Positions 1-11,730 are shown, numbered from the stretch's first letter. The stretch: DNA of 64,000 bases from Bacteroidales bacterium (GCA_016935435.1 JAFGQZ010000077.1:1-64000), one strand, 5' to 3'. Notes: generated by a model not told the origin, from the sequence alone. Translations and numbers: made by a program.

Positions 1-2
1 AC

Positions 3-75
3 ACGGGTGTAGCTCAGTTGGTAGAGCACTGGTCTCCAAAACCAGGTGTCGGGCGTTCGAGTCGCTCCTCCCGTG
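3..75 (+). tRNA. trnW: tRNA-Trp (anticodon CCA)
   Basis: The sequence folds into a cloverleaf: D arm with GCTC/GAGC, anticodon stem CTGGT/ACCAG enclosing CTCCAAA (anticodon CCA), and a T loop TTCGAGT. The CCA tail is not encoded. The acceptor stem ACGGGTG/CTCCCGT has one T-T mismatch at pair 6-67. It lies 7 bases before secE, the common Bacteroidota arrangement in which tRNA-Trp is transcribed with secE-nusG. Confidence 0.93.
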
Positions 76-82
76 CAAAACT

Positions 83-283
83 ATGTCTAACATGAAAATC
101 GTAGCATATTTCAAAGACGTGTATAGCGAGCTGATGCACAAAGTAACCTGGCCTTCCTGGGATGAGCTTCAGGAAAGCGCAATACTGGTAATGATAGCTT
201 CAGCCATATTTGCTGTTGTAATAGCACTTATGGACATGTTCTTCAAATTCAGTATGGAAAAAATTTACGGAATGTTTTTTTAA
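83..283 (+). CDS. secE: Preprotein translocase subunit SecE
   Basis: A small single-span membrane subunit of the SecYEG channel, 66 residues. The SecE signature is visible: an amphipathic N-terminal helix ending in LMHKVTWPSWDEL, then one hydrophobic segment (about residues 32-56, AILVMIASAIFAVVIALMDM). The order tRNA-Trp, secE, nusG, rplK is standard. The start may be the ATG at 83 or the one at 92 (MKIVAYFKDVY), which matches typical Bacteroidota SecE N termini better. It is probably transcribed with the tRNA and nusG, which starts 24 bases after its stop. Confidence 0.93.
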   Translation: MSNMKIVAYFKDVYSELMHKVTWPSWDELQESAILVMIASAIFAVVIALMDMFFKFSMEKIYGMFF

Positions 284-306
284 CCTTTACTATACCGGGG
301 CAATAA

Positions 307-855
307 ATGGACGCAATAGAAAAAAAATGGTATGTTCTTCGGGCAATAGGCGGTAAAGAGAAAAAGGCTAAAGAATATATAGAGAACGAAATAGCCCGCC
401 TGAACCTGCAGGATTACGTTTCGCAGGTGCTTATACCTACCGAAAAAATATATCAAATCCGCAACGGTAAAAAAATTAGTAAAGAACGTAGTTATTTTCC
501 GGGATATGTGCTTATAGAAGCCGCCCTTGTAGGAGAAATCCCACATATATTAAAAAATATTACGAATGTAATCGGGTTCCTGGGCCAACAAGGCGAAGAA
601 GAACCCACACCATTAAGGCTTTCTGAAGTTAACCGCATACTTGGCAAGGTTGATGAACTTGAGGCCCGCGAAGAAGAACTAAATACCCCTTACTATGTCG
701 GCGAAACGGTAAAAGTTATCGACGGTCCGTTTAATAGTTTCTCTGGCGTAATTGAAGAGGTTAACGAAGAAAAGAAAAAACTTAAGGTAATGGTAAAGAT
801 TTTCGGCAGAAAAACGCCATTAGAACTAAGTTTTATGCAGGTAGAAAAAGAATAA
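307..855 (+). CDS. nusG: Transcription termination/antitermination factor NusG
   Basis: A transcription elongation factor that binds RNA polymerase and links it to Rho or the ribosome; 182 residues, normal family length. The N-terminal NGN domain begins [21 protein letters not shown] and contains [11 protein letters not shown]. The C-terminal KOW domain carries [22 protein letters not shown] at about residues 129-151. It lies between secE and the L11 operon as in most bacteria. Rho, its partner in termination, is also in this window. Confidence 0.97.
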   Translation: MDAIEKKWYVLRAIGGKEKKAKEYIENEIARLNLQDYVSQVLIPTEKIYQIRNGKKISKERSYFPGYVLIEAALVGEIPHILKNITNVIGFLGQQGEEEPTPLRLSEVNRILGKVDELEAREEELNTPYYVGETVKVIDGPFNSFSGVIEEVNEEKKKLKVMVKIFGRKTPLELSFMQVEKE

Positions 856-870
856 ACAGAAATTACATAA

Positions 871-908
871 ACGGTTACGACAACCAATAATGCTTCCTGG
901 GTAACCGT
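871..908 (+). promoter_or_regulatory. Hairpin in the rplK leader
   Basis: A perfect 8-bp inverted repeat, ACGGTTAC (871-878) and GTAACCGT (901-908), lies in the 88-base gap between nusG and rplK. L11/L1 operons are often autoregulated by L1 binding to the leader mRNA, so this could be an L1 operator or a processing or attenuation hairpin. No T run follows it, so a simple terminator is unlikely. The L1 role is inference. Confidence 0.35.
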
Positions 909-943
909 AGAGTGATTATATATAAATCGGAAATAGCTTAAAA

Positions 944-1384
944 ATGGCAAAAGAAGTTGCTGCACTAATTAAATTACAGATACGTGGTGGTGCTGCCAAT
1001 CCTTCGCCACCTGTAGGGCCGGCACTGGGCTCAAAGGGCGTGAACATTATGGAATTCTGTAAACAGTTCAATGCCCGTACCCAGGACAAGGCCGGAAAGC
1101 TGCTGCCGGTTGTAATAACAGTATATGGCGACAAATCGTTCGACTTTATTGTTAAAACTCCCCCGGTAGCCGTACAACTTATAGAAGTTACTAAAATCAA
1201 AAAAGGTTCGGCTGAACCTAACAGGGTTAAAGTTGCTGCTGTAACATGGGAACAGGTGAAGGCCATAGCCACTGAGAAAATGCCTGATTTAAATGCATTT
1301 ACACTCGAATCGGCTATGAAAATGGTGGCCGGAACTGCTAGAAGTATGGGAATAACCGTTAAAGGTGAATTTCCAGCTCAATAA
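944..1384 (+). CDS. rplK: 50S ribosomal protein L11
   Basis: L11 forms the GTPase-associated centre with 23S rRNA helices 43/44 and is needed for the stringent response. It has 146 residues, close to the usual 141-147. The N-terminal domain shows [31 protein letters not shown] with the proline switch region. The rRNA-binding C-terminal domain ends with [10 protein letters not shown]. rplA follows 21 bases downstream in the usual rplK-rplA pair. Confidence 0.98.
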   Translation: MAKEVAALIKLQIRGGAANPSPPVGPALGSKGVNIMEFCKQFNARTQDKAGKLLPVVITVYGDKSFDFIVKTPPVAVQLIEVTKIKKGSAEPNRVKVAAVTWEQVKAIATEKMPDLNAFTLESAMKMVAGTARSMGITVKGEFPAQ

Positions 1385-1405
1385 ACTTAATATGTCGGAT
1401 ATACA

Positions 1406-2098
1406 ATGGCTAGATTGACGAAAAATCAAAAAAAAGCAATAGAGAAAATTGAGCCTGGTAAGCAATACAATCTCTCCGAAGCTGCACAACTGGTTAAAGA
1501 AATTTCTTTCACTAAGTTCGATTCTTCGGTAGATATCGATGTTCGTCTTGGAGTCGATCCCCGTAAAGCTAACCAAATGGTTCGTGGAGTAGTTACACTG
1601 CCTCACGGTACTGGTAAACAAACACGGGTACTTGTATTGTGTACACCTGATAAGGAATCAGAGGCAAAAGAAGCCGGTGCCGACTATGTAGGTTTGGACG
1701 ACTATATCGAAAAGATAGAAAAAGGATGGACAGATGTTGATGTTATCATCACCATGCCATCGGTAATGGGAAAAGTTGGTAAACTCGGACGGGTATTAGG
1801 CCCGCGCGGATTGATGCCTAACCCTAAAAGTGGTACTGTAACAATGGAAATCGGAAAGGCTGTTAACGAAGTTAAGGCCGGTAAAATCGATTTTAAAGTT
1901 GACCGTTATGGAATAGTTCACACTTCAATAGGCAAAGTGTCATTCACTCCGGACAAGTTAACCGATAACGCCCGCGAATTTGTTCAAACCCTAATAAAGT
2001 TGAAACCCTCTTCTGCTAAAGGTACTTATATCAAGAGTATATACCTTTCGAGTACTATGAGTCCTGGTGTACGGGTCGATTCAAAAACAATAGAATAA
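1406..2098 (+). CDS. rplA: 50S ribosomal protein L1
   Basis: L1 binds 23S rRNA at the E-site stalk and, in many bacteria, represses its own operon. It has 230 residues, as expected. Recognisable blocks are [20 protein letters not shown] (about 42-61), the lid-domain segment [23 protein letters not shown] (about 121-143) and [19 protein letters not shown]. It lies directly after rplK, and the leader hairpin upstream of rplK is a candidate autoregulatory target. Confidence 0.98.
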   Translation: MARLTKNQKKAIEKIEPGKQYNLSEAAQLVKEISFTKFDSSVDIDVRLGVDPRKANQMVRGVVTLPHGTGKQTRVLVLCTPDKESEAKEAGADYVGLDDYIEKIEKGWTDVDVIITMPSVMGKVGKLGRVLGPRGLMPNPKSGTVTMEIGKAVNEVKAGKIDFKVDRYGIVHTSIGKVSFTPDKLTDNAREFVQTLIKLKPSSAKGTYIKSIYLSSTMSPGVRVDSKTIE

Positions 2099-2123
2099 AT
2101 AATTTTTAATCGAACAATTGTTT

Positions 2124-2642
2124 ATGACACGGGACGAAAAAAATCAAGTAATAGATAATCTGGCTCAACAATTATCTGGGTCGAAACACTTCTATCTTGC
2201 TGACATTGCTGCACTTAATGCAGAACAAACCAGCAAGCTCCGCAGAAAGTGTTTTGAGAAAGACATTAAGCTGGTAGTTGTAAAAAATACGCTTCTAAGA
2301 AAAGCTTTGGAAAAAGTTGGTGGTAACTATGATGAACTCTATACGGTTCTGAAAGAAAATACCTCCTTAATGCTTACCGAAAACAGCAGCGATCCTGCAA
2401 AGCTTATCAAAGAATTAAGAAGGGAATTTCCAAAACCAATTCTTAAAGGGGCGTATGTTGAAGAATCAATTTACGTTGGTGACAACCAGCTCGATGCGCT
2501 AGCTAGTATCAAGTCTAAGGAAGAACTTATTGGCGACATTATATTGCTCCTGCAATCGCCCGCCAAGAATGTTGTTTCTGCTCTACAGTCGGGTGGCAAC
2601 AAACTCGCTGGTATTATAAAAACTTTACAAGATAAAGAATAG
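2124..2642 (+). CDS. rplJ: 50S ribosomal protein L10
   Basis: L10 anchors L7/L12 dimers to the ribosome. The ATG at 2124 (MTRDEKNQVIDNL, 172 residues) is chosen over an in-frame TTG six bases upstream because it fits the family N terminus and length. The N-terminal domain contains YLADIAALNAEQTSKLRRKC and VVVKNTLLRKALE. The C-terminal helix region (LLLQSPAKNVVSALQSGGNKLAGIIKTLQ) is where L7/L12 binds. rplL follows after 30 bases. The leader before rplJ is only about 25 bases, too short for an E. coli-like L10 operator. Confidence 0.97.
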   Translation: MTRDEKNQVIDNLAQQLSGSKHFYLADIAALNAEQTSKLRRKCFEKDIKLVVVKNTLLRKALEKVGGNYDELYTVLKENTSLMLTENSSDPAKLIKELRREFPKPILKGAYVEESIYVGDNQLDALASIKSKEELIGDIILLLQSPAKNVVSALQSGGNKLAGIIKTLQDKE

Positions 2643-2672
2643 TTAACATAAAATATAATAAATTTTAGAAAA

Positions 2673-3047
2673 ATGGCAGATTTAAAAGCGTTTGCTGAAC
2701 AGCTCGTAAATCTTACTGTAAAAGAAGTTAACGAACTTGCTGAAATTCTCAAGAGTGAATATGGTATTGAACCTGCTGCTGCTGCTGTTGCAGTTGCTGC
2801 ACCTGCAGCCAGTGGCCCTGCTGCCGAAGCAGAAAAAACATCTTTTGATGTGATTTTGAAATCGGCTGGTGGAGCTAAATTGCAAATCGTTAAACTTGTA
2901 AAAGAACTTACCGGTTTAGGTTTGAAAGAAGCTAAAGAACTGGTTGACAAAGCACCAGCACCTTTGAAAGAAGGCGTTAGCAAAGACGAAGCTGCATCAC
3001 TTAAAGCACAATTAGAAGAAGCAGGAGCTGAAGTTGAACTTAAATAA
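2673..3047 (+). CDS. rplL: 50S ribosomal protein L7/L12
   Basis: The stalk protein that recruits translational GTPases; 124 residues. It shows the N-terminal dimerisation helices ([25 protein letters not shown]), an Ala-rich flexible hinge (about residues 34-52) and the conserved C-terminal domain with [21 protein letters not shown] and [21 protein letters not shown]. The Ala/Ser-rich open frame on the other strand here is a shadow of this composition. A hairpin with features of an attenuator separates rplL from rpoB. Confidence 0.98.
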   Translation: MADLKAFAEQLVNLTVKEVNELAEILKSEYGIEPAAAAVAVAAPAASGPAAEAEKTSFDVILKSAGGAKLQIVKLVKELTGLGLKEAKELVDKAPAPLKEGVSKDEAASLKAQLEEAGAEVELK

Positions 3048-3076
3048 GACAATAAGAAATACATATAGCTCTAAAT

Positions 3077-3135
3077 GGTTTAACCCGTTCCCGTCCCGAT
3101 AAAATCCGGATCGGGTACGGGCTTAAGCCTTTTTG
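3077..3135 (+). terminator. Attenuator-like hairpin between rplL and rpoB
   Basis: CCCGTCCCGAT (3090-3100) pairs with ATCGGGTACGGG (3110-3121), apart from one mismatched or bulged position. An outer stem GGTTTAA/TTAAGCC (3077-3083 with 3123-3129) can extend it, and a TTTTTG run follows. rpoB begins 40-50 bases further with no clear new promoter, so partial termination that sets the ratio of L7/L12 to RNA polymerase subunits is the likely role. E. coli has a functionally equivalent attenuator at this place. Confidence 0.65.
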
Positions 3136-3176
3136 TCATATAATTAATTTAAGTTCAATATTTTATTTCTAAAATA

Positions 3177-6100
3177 ATGTCAATTAAAAAATCAACTAAA
3201 GAAAGAATATCTTTCGCTTCAATAAAAAATCAGCTCGAATATCCTGATTTTCTCGAAGTCCAGTTGAAATCGTTCCGTGAGTTTTTCCAATTGGATACAA
3301 CCCCGGAAAACCGAAAAAACGAGGGTCTTTACAAGGTTTTCGCTGAAAATTTCCCAATATCCGATACACGTAATAATTTCGTCCTGGAATTTATCGATTA
3401 CTATGTCGACCCTCCTCGATATTCAATAGAAGAATGTATTGAACGGGGCTTAACCTATAGTGTGCCCCTCAAGGCGAAACTTAAACTGTACTGTACCGAC
3501 CCCGAACACGAAGATTTCGATACAGTTATCCAGGATGTATATCTGGGAACAGTTCCTTATATGACCGAGCGCGGCCTGTTTGTAATTAACGGGGCAGAGC
3601 GCGTTGTGGTCTCGCAGTTGCACCGTTCGCCTGGTGTGTTCTTTGGGCAGAGTTTGCATGCCAACGGTACCAAACTCTATTCTGCGCGTATTATTCCGTT
3701 TAAAGGTTCATGGATCGAATTTGCCACCGACATCAACAATGTGATGTACGCATATATCGATCGTAAAAAGAAATTGCCTGTTACCACTCTCCTTCGTGCT
3801 ATTGGCTATGAGAGCGATAAAGAAATTCTCGAAATCTTCGATTTGGCCGACGAGATAAAAGTTTCGAAATCGGCACTTGTAAAACTGGTTGGCCGAAAAC
3901 TTGCTGCCCGCGTGTTAAAATCGTGGGTTGAAGACTTTGTCGATGAAGATACCGGCGAAGTAGTCTCTATTGAACGTAACGAAGTTATTATCGACCGTGA
4001 AACCGTAATTGAGAAAGATCATATCGACGAAATCATCGATTCAGGTACTAAAACAATTCTTTTGCATAAAGAAAACCTGAACCAGGCTGATTACGAAATT
4101 ATATACAACACGCTACAAAAAGATCCGTGTAACTCCGAAAAAGAAGCTGTTTTGCATATCTATCGCCAGTTGCGTAATGCCGAACCACCCGATGAGGCTA
4201 CTGCACGCGATGTAATTGAAAAGCTTTTCTTCTCCGATAAACGTTACGATTTAGGTGAAGTAGGGCGCTACAGGATAAACAAAAAATTAGGCCTCGATAC
4301 GGCCATGGACGTAAAAGTCCTTACAAAAGAAGATATCATTCAGATTATAAAATACTTAATCGAGCTTATCAACTCGAAAACCGATGTTGACGATATCGAT
4401 CACCTGAGCAACCGCCGTGTGCGCACCGTGGGCGAGCAACTTTTCAATCAGTTTGGTGTTGGACTTGCCCGTATGGCACGTACCATACGTGAACGTATGA
4501 ACGTACGCGACAATGAGGTGTTTACCCCAATTGATCTGATTAACTCAAAAACACTCTCATCGGTTATAAATTCTTTCTTTGGCACAAACCAGTTGTCGCA
4601 GTTCATGGATCAAACAAACCCATTAGCTGAGATGACCCATAAACGCCGTATGTCGGCCCTCGGGCCTGGCGGTCTTTCGCGCGAAAGGGCCGGTTTTGAG
4701 GTCCGCGACGTGCATTACACACACTACGGGCGCCTTTGTCCGATTGAAACCCCCGAAGGCCCAAACATTGGGCTTATATCTTCGCTTTGTGTTTTTGCAA
4801 CCATAAACGATTTGGGTTTTATCGAAACCCCCTATCGTAAAGTAAAGGACGGAGTGGTTGATTTAAACCTCGAAGGTATTACTTACCTGAGCGCCGAAGA
4901 AGAAGAAGATACCATAATAGCACAAGCAAATGCCCCACTCGATCCGAATGGCAAATTTGTACGTAGCCGCGTAAAATGCCGACTCGAAGCCGATTACCCT
5001 GTTGTAGGCCCCGAAGAAGTTCAACTTATGGACGTAGCCCCTAACCAGATAGCTTCTATTGCAGCTTCGCTTATCCCGTTCCTTGAACACGACGATGCCA
5101 ACCGTGCATTGATGGGCTCCAATATGATGCGCCAGGCTGTTCCGTTAGTCCGGCCTGAAGCACCAATTGTGGGTACCGGTATAGAACAAAAAGTTGTTCA
5201 GCACTCGCGGCTGCTTGTTGTTGCCGAAGGCGATGGCGAGATTGATTATGTCGATTCAAACGAAATTGTTGTAAAATACGATCTTACCGACGATGAAAAG
5301 TTTGTTAGCTTCGACGGCGAGTATAAACGCTATAAACTTGCCAAATACAGAAAAACAAACCAAAGCACATGTATAAATATTTGGCCTATTGTACGTAAAG
5401 GGCAAAAAGTAAAAAAAGGCGATGTGCTTACCGAAGGTTACGCCACCGAAAATGGCGAACTAGCCCTGGGGCGCAACCTGATGGTTGCATTTATGCCCTG
5501 GAAAGGCTACAATTTCGAGGATGCTATTGTTATATCGGAAAAGGTAGTCCGTGAGGATATTTTTACCTCTATCCATATCGACGAGTATATGCTCGAAGTG
5601 CGCGACACAAAACGCGGGCTGGAAGAATTAACCTCGGATATACCCAACGTTAGCGAAGAAGCTACTAAAAACCTTGATGAAAACGGGTTGATACGCATTG
5701 GTGCAAATGTACAGCCTGGTGATATACTCATCGGTAAAATTACCCCTAAAGGAGAATCAGATCCGTCACCGGAAGAAAAGCTCCTCAGGGCAATTTTCGG
5801 CGATAAAGCCGGCGATGTTAAAGACGCTTCCTTAAAAGCTTCACCTTCGCTTTTTGGTACGGTAATCGATAAAAAGCTTTTCTCTCGATCTATAAAAGAC
5901 CGTAAGCTGAAAGCTGCTTCGAAACCAATTCTTGATAAAATTGAGGAAGAATTTGAGAAGAATTGTGCCGAACTGAAAGCAAAACTGGTCGATAAACTGT
6001 TTGCCCTTACCAACGGGAAAACATCGCAGGGCATTAAAGATTATTTAAATGTCGATGTAATTCCACGTGGTGCCAAGTTTTCGCTTCGTGTGCTCCAGGA

Positions 6101-6992
6101 TTTGGACTATATGAACGTAAACCCCTCCAAATGGACTACCGACAAGCCCAAGAACGATATGATAAGCCAGCTTATCAATAATTACCTGTTAAAGTATAAA
6201 GAACTTGACGCCATTTATAAACGCAAGAAATACAATGTTACCATTGGCGACGAACTTCCTGCAGGTATTGTGCAGCTTGCTAAGGTATATATTGCCCAGA
6301 AACGTAAATTGAAAGTGGGCGATAAAATGGCAGGCCGCCACGGTAATAAAGGTATTGTTGCTAAAATTGTGCGCCAGGAGGATATGCCTTTCCTTGAAGA
6401 CGGCACACCTGTTGACATTGTTCTTAACCCGCTTGGTGTACCTTCGCGTATGAACCTCGGGCAGATTTACGAAACAGTGCTAGGATGGGCTGGTAAAGAA
6501 CTGGGCATTAAGTTTGCAACACCCATTTTCGATGGTGCAACTATCGATCAGATTACTGATTATACCAACAAAGCCGGAGTTCCCAAATTTGGTAAAACCT
6601 ACCTGTACGACGGGGGTACCGGCGAACGCTTCGACCAGCCTGCAACCGTTGGCGTTATCTACATGCTGAAACTCGGGCACATGGTTGACGATAAAATGCA
6701 TGCCCGCTCAATTGGCCCATACTCATTAATTACCCAGCAACCCCTTGGAGGTAAAGCTCAGTTTGGGGGCCAGCGCTTTGGTGAAATGGAAGTTTGGGCG
6801 CTTGAAGCATTTGGTGCGGCACATATCCTTCAGGAAATACTTACTGTTAAATCTGATGATGTTATGGGCAGGGCCAAGACATACGAGGCAATTGTTAAGG
6901 GCGAACCGATGCCGGAACCCGGTATCCCCGAATCGCTTAACGTTTTGCTCCACGAATTAAGGGGCCTGGGTTTGAGCATCAACTTAATTTAA
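3177..6992 (+). CDS. rpoB: DNA-directed RNA polymerase subunit beta
   Basis: The catalytic beta subunit of RNA polymerase, 1271 residues, as expected for Bacteroidota. Landmarks are the rifampicin-binding segment [34 protein letters not shown] (about 460-495), the [17 protein letters not shown] block, [20 protein letters not shown] and the C-terminal [24 protein letters not shown]. The likely rifampicin-contact residues look wild type by eye. rpoC begins 43 bases after the stop and is surely co-transcribed. Confidence 0.99.
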   Translation: MSIKKSTKERISFASIKNQLEYPDFLEVQLKSFREFFQLDTTPENRKNEGLYKVFAENFPISDTRNNFVLEFIDYYVDPPRYSIEECIERGLTYSVPLKAKLKLYCTDPEHEDFDTVIQDVYLGTVPYMTERGLFVINGAERVVVSQLHRSPGVFFGQSLHANGTKLYSARIIPFKGSWIEFATDINNVMYAYIDRKKKLPVTTLLRAIGYESDKEILEIFDLADEIKVSKSALVKLVGRKLAARVLKSWVEDFVDEDTGEVVSIERNEVIIDRETVIEKDHIDEIIDSGTKTILLHKENLNQADYEIIYNTLQKDPCNSEKEAVLHIYRQLRNAEPPDEATARDVIEKLFFSDKRYDLGEVGRYRINKKLGLDTAMDVKVLTKEDIIQIIKYLIELINSKTDVDDIDHLSNRRVRTVGEQLFNQFGVGLARMARTIRERMNVRDNEVFTPIDLINSKTLSSVINSFFGTNQLSQFMDQTNPLAEMTHKRRMSALGPGGLSRERAGFEVRDVHYTHYGRLCPIETPEGPNIGLISSLCVFATINDLGFIETPYRKVKDGVVDLNLEGITYLSAEEEEDTIIAQANAPLDPNGKFVRSRVKCRLEADYPVVGPEEVQLMDVAPNQIASIAASLIPFLEHDDANRALMGSNMMRQAVPLVRPEAPIVGTGIEQKVVQHSRLLVVAEGDGEIDYVDSNEIVVKYDLTDDEKFVSFDGEYKRYKLAKYRKTNQSTCINIWPIVRKGQKVKKGDVLTEGYATENGELALGRNLMVAFMPWKGYNFEDAIVISEKVVREDIFTSIHIDEYMLEVRDTKRGLEELTSDIPNVSEEATKNLDENGLIRIGANVQPGDILIGKITPKGESDPSPEEKLLRAIFGDKAGDVKDASLKASPSLFGTVIDKKLFSRSIKDRKLKAASKPILDKIEEEFEKNCAELKAKLVDKLFALTNGKTSQGIKDYLNVDVIPRGAKFSLRVLQDLDYMNVNPSKWTTDKPKNDMISQLINNYLLKYKELDAIYKRKKYNVTIGDELPAGIVQLAKVYIAQKRKLKVGDKMAGRHGNKGIVAKIVRQEDMPFLEDGTPVDIVLNPLGVPSRMNLGQIYETVLGWAGKELGIKFATPIFDGATIDQITDYTNKAGVPKFGKTYLYDGGTGERFDQPATVGVIYMLKLGHMVDDKMHARSIGPYSLITQQPLGGKAQFGGQRFGEMEVWALEAFGAAHILQEILTVKSDDVMGRAKTYEAIVKGEPMPEPGIPESLNVLLHELRGLGLSINLI

Positions 6993-7035
6993 CAGGTTTA
7001 TCAGTATTAATTAACGATAGAAATAATACCGACAT

Positions 7036-10000
7036 ATGTCATTTAAAAAGGACAATAAACAAAAAGGCAGTTTTAATAAAATTGCCATTGGTCTTGCTTC
7101 ACCGGAAGAAGTTCTTGAAAACTCCAGCGGCGAAGTACTTAAGCCCGAAACAATTAACTACCGTACATACAAGCCCGAGCGTGATGGTTTGTTTTGCGAG
7201 CGTATTTTCGGGCCAGTTAAAGACTATGAATGTCATTGTGGAAAATATAAACGAATCAGGTATAAAGGAATTGTTTGCGACCGTTGTGGCGTTGAGGTTA
7301 CCGAAAAGAAAGTACGCCGCGAGCGCATGGGGCATATAAGCCTTGTAGTGCCCGTTGCACATATCTGGTATTTTAAATCGCTGCCTAATAAAATTGGTTA
7401 CCTTTTGGGCTTGCCATCGAAAAAGCTCGACTCAATTATTTATTACGAGCGTTATGTGGTCATTAACCCCGGGGTTAAGTCTGCCGATGGTATTAAATAC
7501 CTCGATTTTCTAACCGAAGAGGAGTATCTCGATATTATCGACTCCCTTCCAAAGGAAAACCAGTTCCTCGACGACAGCGACCCCGATAAATTTATTGCCG
7601 ACATGGGTGCCGAAGGCCTTTACAGGCTGCTTGAACGCATCGATCTCGACGAATTGTCGTACCAATTAAGGCATAAAGCAAATACCGAAACCTCGCAACA
7701 ACGCAAAAGCGAAGCACTAAAAAGGCTCCAGGTTGTTGAGGCTTTCCGTGCATCGAAAGGGGTTAACCGTCCCGAATGGATGATTGTGAAAGTGGTTCCG
7801 GTTATTCCGCCTGAATTGCGCCCGTTAGTTCCTTTGGACGGCGGTCGTTTTGCAACATCCGACTTAAACGATTTGTACCGAAGGGTAATAATCCGCAACA
7901 ACCGTTTAAAGAGGCTTATTGAAATTAAAGCCCCCGAGGTTATCTTACGTAACGAAAAGCGTATGCTCCAGGAAGCTGTCGATTCTTTGCTCGACAACTC
8001 ACGTAAATCGAACGCGGTTAAAACCGATGCTAACCGTCCGTTGAAATCGCTTTCCGATAGTTTGAAAGGGAAACAAGGCAGGTTCCGCCAAAACCTTTTA
8101 GGTAAAAGGGTTGATTACTCGGCACGTTCGGTTATTGTTGTCGGCCCCGAATTAAAATTGCACGAATGCGGTTTACCAAAAGATATGGCAGCCGAATTAT
8201 ACAAGCCTTTCATTATACGCAAACTAATCGAACGCGGAATTGTTAAAACGGTTAAATCGGCAAAAAAAATTGTCGATCGCAAAGACCCGGTAGTGTGGGA
8301 TATTCTGGAAAACGTCCTTAAAGGACACCCGGTTTTGTTAAACCGTGCACCCACACTTCACAGGCTTGGTATCCAAGCATTTCAGCCGAAACTTATCGAA
8401 GGTAAGGCCATACAGTTGCACCCGCTTGTTTGTACTGCTTTTAATGCCGACTTCGATGGCGACCAGATGGCAGTGCACCTTCCGCTTGGCAACGAGGCTG
8501 TTTTAGAAGCCCAACTTTTAATGCTCGCTTCGCACAATATCCTTAACCCTGCAAACGGTGCACCTATTAGTGTGCCCTCGCAAGACATGGTACTTGGCCT
8601 GTATTATATGACTAAAATGCGCAGGAGCACAGCCGAATACAAAGTTAGGGGCGAAGGAATGACCTTTTATTCTCCGGAAGAGGTAATTATTGCCAATAAC
8701 GAGAAAGCTGTGGAACTGCACACCATGATTAAAGTCCGCACTAAAGACATCGACAACGGAAAACTGGTTGATAAAATAATTGAAACCACAGTTGGCCGCG
8801 TAATTTTTAACCAATGTGTCCCACAGGAAGTAGGATACATAAATGAAATACTTACCAAAAAATCGCTCCGCGATATTATTGGCAAAGTTCTTAAGCATAC
8901 AGGTATTGCCCGTACAGCCCAGTTCCTCGACGACATTAAGGACATGGGGTATTACATGGCTTTCAAAGGGGGGTTGTCGTTTAACCTCGACGATGTTATT
9001 GTACCAGCAGAAAAAGAAACACTTGTAAACGAAGGTTATGAGCAGGTCGATGAAGTAATGAACAATTATAACATGGGCTTCATAACAAACAACGAACGCT
9101 ATAATCAGATAATAGATATCTGGACACATACTAATGCACGTTTGACCCAAACCCTCATGAAACAGCTATCGGGCGACCGCCAGGGATTCAACGCTGTTTA
9201 CATGATGCTCGATTCTGGCGCCAGGGGCTCAAAAGAGCAAATTCGCCAGCTCTCGGGTATGAGGGGCCTTATGGCCAAGCCGCAAAAATCGGGCTCTGTG
9301 GGTTCCGAAATTATCGAAAACCCTATTCTTTCGAACTTTAAAGAGGGGCTTTCGGTTTTAGAATACTTTATATCTACTCACGGTGCACGTAAAGGTTTGG
9401 CCGATACTGCACTTAAAACAGCCGATGCCGGTTATCTTACACGCCGTTTGGTTGACGTTTCTCAAGATGTTATCATTAACGAAGAAGATTGCGGCACACT
9501 CCGCGGACTTGTTGCAACAGCAATAAAAAACAATGAAGAAGTTGTTGAGTCGCTTTACGAAAGAATTTTAGGGCGTACAGCTGTTCACGATGTTTTCCAC
9601 CCTCTCACCGGCGAACTAATTATACACTCGGGCGGTGAAATAACCGAAGAAGTGGCACAGGTTATAGAAGATTCGCCACTTGAGCAAATGGAAATCCGCT
9701 CGGTTTTGACCTGTGAATCGAAAAAAGGCGTTTGCGCTAAATGTTATGGACGCAACCTTTCTACCGGCCGAATGGTCCAAAAAGGCGAGGCAGTTGGAGT
9801 TATTGCAGCACAGTCGATAGGCGAACCCGGAACACAGCTTACCCTTCGTACCTTCCACGTAGGGGGTACTGCATCGAATATTGCAGCCGAATCGAGCGTG
9901 GTTGCCAAGTACGACGGAATTGCAGAAATTGAAGAATTGCGCACGGTTGAAAAAACCGATGAAACCGGCACTAAAATCGATATTGTTATCGGTCGTCTTG

Positions 10001-11298
10001 CCGAGTTGCGCGTAGTCGATAAAAATACAGGCATTGCCCTTACAACACATTCAATTCCCTATGGTGCCAAGCTTTATGTTAAAAACGGCGCTCAAATTAA
10101 AAAAGGAATGCTTGTTTGTGAATGGGATCCATATAATGCTGTAATTATTTCTGAATCGGCCGGACAGATAGCTTTTGAAAGCGTTCAGGAAGGGGTTACT
10201 TACAAAGAAGAAAGCGATGAACAGACCGGGTATAAAGAAAAAGTAATTATAGAGTCGAGGGACAAAACCAAGAACCCGATAATTAAAATTCTTTCTGCCG
10301 GCGGCGACCTGCTTAAGACCTATAACCTGCCTGTTGGTTCGCATATCTCGGTAAGCGAAGGCGAGAATGTGAAAGCAGGCGATATACTGGTTAAAATTCC
10401 CCGCGCAGTTGGCAAATCGGGCGACATTACCGGTGGCCTTCCCAGGGTTACCGAACTTTTTGAGGCGCGTAACCCTTCAAACCCGGCTGTTGTTTCCGAA
10501 ATCGATGGTGAAATATCGTTCGGTAAAATTAAACGTGGTAACCGCGAAATTGTAATTACTTCAAAATCGGGCCAGGTGAAAAAGTACCTTGTTCCGCTAT
10601 CGAAACAAATACTTGTACAGGAAAACGATTATGTACGTGCCGGAATTCCTTTGTCTGACGGGGCAATTACCCCAATCGATATTTTAAATATCAAAGGGCC
10701 TACAAAAGTTCAGGAGTATATTGTAAATGAAGTACAGGAAGTGTACCGCATGCAGGGGGTAAAAATCAACGATAAGCACTTCGAAATTATTGTCCGTCAG
10801 ATGATGCGTAAAATAGAAATTGTCGATCCGGGCGATACCAAGTTCCTCGAAAAGCAAATTGTTGACAAATGGGAGTTTATGGACGAGAACGACTGGATTT
10901 ACGGCAAGAAAGTTGTTGTAAACGAAGGCGACTCGCAAAACCTGCGCCCGGGGCAGATTATTACCGCCCGTAAACTGCGCGACGAGAATTCCATGCTGAA
11001 GCGTAAAGACATGAAACTTGTTGAAGCACGCGATGCAGTGCCTGCAACATCGTGCCAGATACTTCAGGGTATTACCAGGGCTGCTTTGCAAACAAAGAGC
11101 TTTATGTCGGCAGCTTCGTTCCAGGAAACAACAAAAGTTTTGAATGAAGCAGCAATTTATGGCAAGGTCGATCACCTCGAAGGGTTGAAGGAGAACGTTA
11201 TTGTTGGTCACCTGATTCCCGCCGGAACCGGACTGCGGAAATATAAAAATATTACCGTTGCCCCCAGGGAGGAATATGAAAAGCTCAACCTCGATTAG
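7036..11298 (+). CDS. rpoC: DNA-directed RNA polymerase subunit beta'
   Basis: The largest RNA polymerase subunit, 1420 residues. The N-terminal zinc ribbon is [20 protein letters not shown] (about 66-85). The catalytic magnesium loop [15 protein letters not shown] lies at about 468-482. The second zinc site is made by CGTLRG and [11 protein letters not shown]. The trigger-loop region follows in [20 protein letters not shown]. All active-site residues are present. A small DUF3467 gene follows after 29 bases, and the operon then ends at a strong terminator. Confidence 0.99.
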   Translation: MSFKKDNKQKGSFNKIAIGLASPEEVLENSSGEVLKPETINYRTYKPERDGLFCERIFGPVKDYECHCGKYKRIRYKGIVCDRCGVEVTEKKVRRERMGHISLVVPVAHIWYFKSLPNKIGYLLGLPSKKLDSIIYYERYVVINPGVKSADGIKYLDFLTEEEYLDIIDSLPKENQFLDDSDPDKFIADMGAEGLYRLLERIDLDELSYQLRHKANTETSQQRKSEALKRLQVVEAFRASKGVNRPEWMIVKVVPVIPPELRPLVPLDGGRFATSDLNDLYRRVIIRNNRLKRLIEIKAPEVILRNEKRMLQEAVDSLLDNSRKSNAVKTDANRPLKSLSDSLKGKQGRFRQNLLGKRVDYSARSVIVVGPELKLHECGLPKDMAAELYKPFIIRKLIERGIVKTVKSAKKIVDRKDPVVWDILENVLKGHPVLLNRAPTLHRLGIQAFQPKLIEGKAIQLHPLVCTAFNADFDGDQMAVHLPLGNEAVLEAQLLMLASHNILNPANGAPISVPSQDMVLGLYYMTKMRRSTAEYKVRGEGMTFYSPEEVIIANNEKAVELHTMIKVRTKDIDNGKLVDKIIETTVGRVIFNQCVPQEVGYINEILTKKSLRDIIGKVLKHTGIARTAQFLDDIKDMGYYMAFKGGLSFNLDDVIVPAEKETLVNEGYEQVDEVMNNYNMGFITNNERYNQIIDIWTHTNARLTQTLMKQLSGDRQGFNAVYMMLDSGARGSKEQIRQLSGMRGLMAKPQKSGSVGSEIIENPILSNFKEGLSVLEYFISTHGARKGLADTALKTADAGYLTRRLVDVSQDVIINEEDCGTLRGLVATAIKNNEEVVESLYERILGRTAVHDVFHPLTGELIIHSGGEITEEVAQVIEDSPLEQMEIRSVLTCESKKGVCAKCYGRNLSTGRMVQKGEAVGVIAAQSIGEPGTQLTLRTFHVGGTASNIAAESSVVAKYDGIAEIEELRTVEKTDETGTKIDIVIGRLAELRVVDKNTGIALTTHSIPYGAKLYVKNGAQIKKGMLVCEWDPYNAVIISESAGQIAFESVQEGVTYKEESDEQTGYKEKVIIESRDKTKNPIIKILSAGGDLLKTYNLPVGSHISVSEGENVKAGDILVKIPRAVGKSGDITGGLPRVTELFEARNPSNPAVVSEIDGEISFGKIKRGNREIVITSKSGQVKKYLVPLSKQILVQENDYVRAGIPLSDGAITPIDILNIKGPTKVQEYIVNEVQEVYRMQGVKINDKHFEIIVRQMMRKIEIVDPGDTKFLEKQIVDKWEFMDENDWIYGKKVVVNEGDSQNLRPGQIITARKLRDENSMLKRKDMKLVEARDAVPATSCQILQGITRAALQTKSFMSAASFQETTKVLNEAAIYGKVDHLEGLKENVIVGHLIPAGTGLRKYKNITVAPREEYEKLNLD

Positions 11299-11327
11299 AT
11301 CATAATAATCTATTCTATTTTACTATA

Positions 11328-11648
11328 ATGGACGATAACAAGAATAAAAATCAGCTAAACATTGAACTCAAGGAAGATGTTGCCCAGGGCACCTATTCAA
11401 ACCTGGCAATAATTACCCACTCAAGTTCTGAATTTGTTGTTGATTTTGTAAGAATCATGCCCGGAATGCCCAAGGCAGAGGTGAAATCGCGGATTATATT
11501 AACCCCCGAGCACGCTAAACGCTTATTACTGGCATTGCAGGACAATATTGCAAAATTCGAATCGGTGCATGGTAAAATAAAAAACTTAGAACCTGGCGGC
11601 GGCACAAATATACCACTAAACTTTGGTGGGCCAACAGCACAGGCATAA
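11328..11648 (+). CDS. DUF3467 family protein
   Basis: A 106-residue soluble protein of unknown function. The sequence (DVAQGTYSNLAIITHSSSEFVVDFVRIMPGMPKAEVKSRIILTPEHAKRLLLAL) matches the DUF3467 pattern. In Bacteroidota this gene often follows rpoC, as here, 29 bases downstream and just before the operon terminator. A link to transcription is suggested only by position. The Pro/Gly-rich C-terminal tail (LEPGGGTNIPLNFGGPTAQA) looks flexible. Confidence 0.88.
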   Translation: MDDNKNKNQLNIELKEDVAQGTYSNLAIITHSSSEFVVDFVRIMPGMPKAEVKSRIILTPEHAKRLLLALQDNIAKFESVHGKIKNLEPGGGTNIPLNFGGPTAQA

Positions 11649-11651
11649 TAC

Positions 11652-11680
11652 AAAACCCGGCTTTCGCCGGGTTTTTTGTT
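11652..11680 (+). terminator. Rho-independent terminator of the rpo operon
   Basis: AAAACCCGGC (11652-11661) and GCCGGGTTTT (11666-11675) form a perfect 10-bp stem with a TTTC loop, followed by further T runs. It lies three bases after the DUF3467 stop codon. Confidence 0.93.
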
Positions 11681-11730
11681 TTTTTTGAGGCAAAAATTGC
11701 TTTCGCCAGACAGGATGCACAAATACATTC

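Noticed and set aside
2471-3064. 197-residue open frame on - opposite rplJ/rplL
   Set aside because: It is antisense to two certain ribosomal genes and consists of Ser/Ala-rich sequence mirroring the Ala-rich L7/L12 codons.
5507-6034. 175-residue open frame on - inside rpoB
   Set aside because: Shadow of rpoB codon bias; Ser/Phe-rich with no family resemblance.
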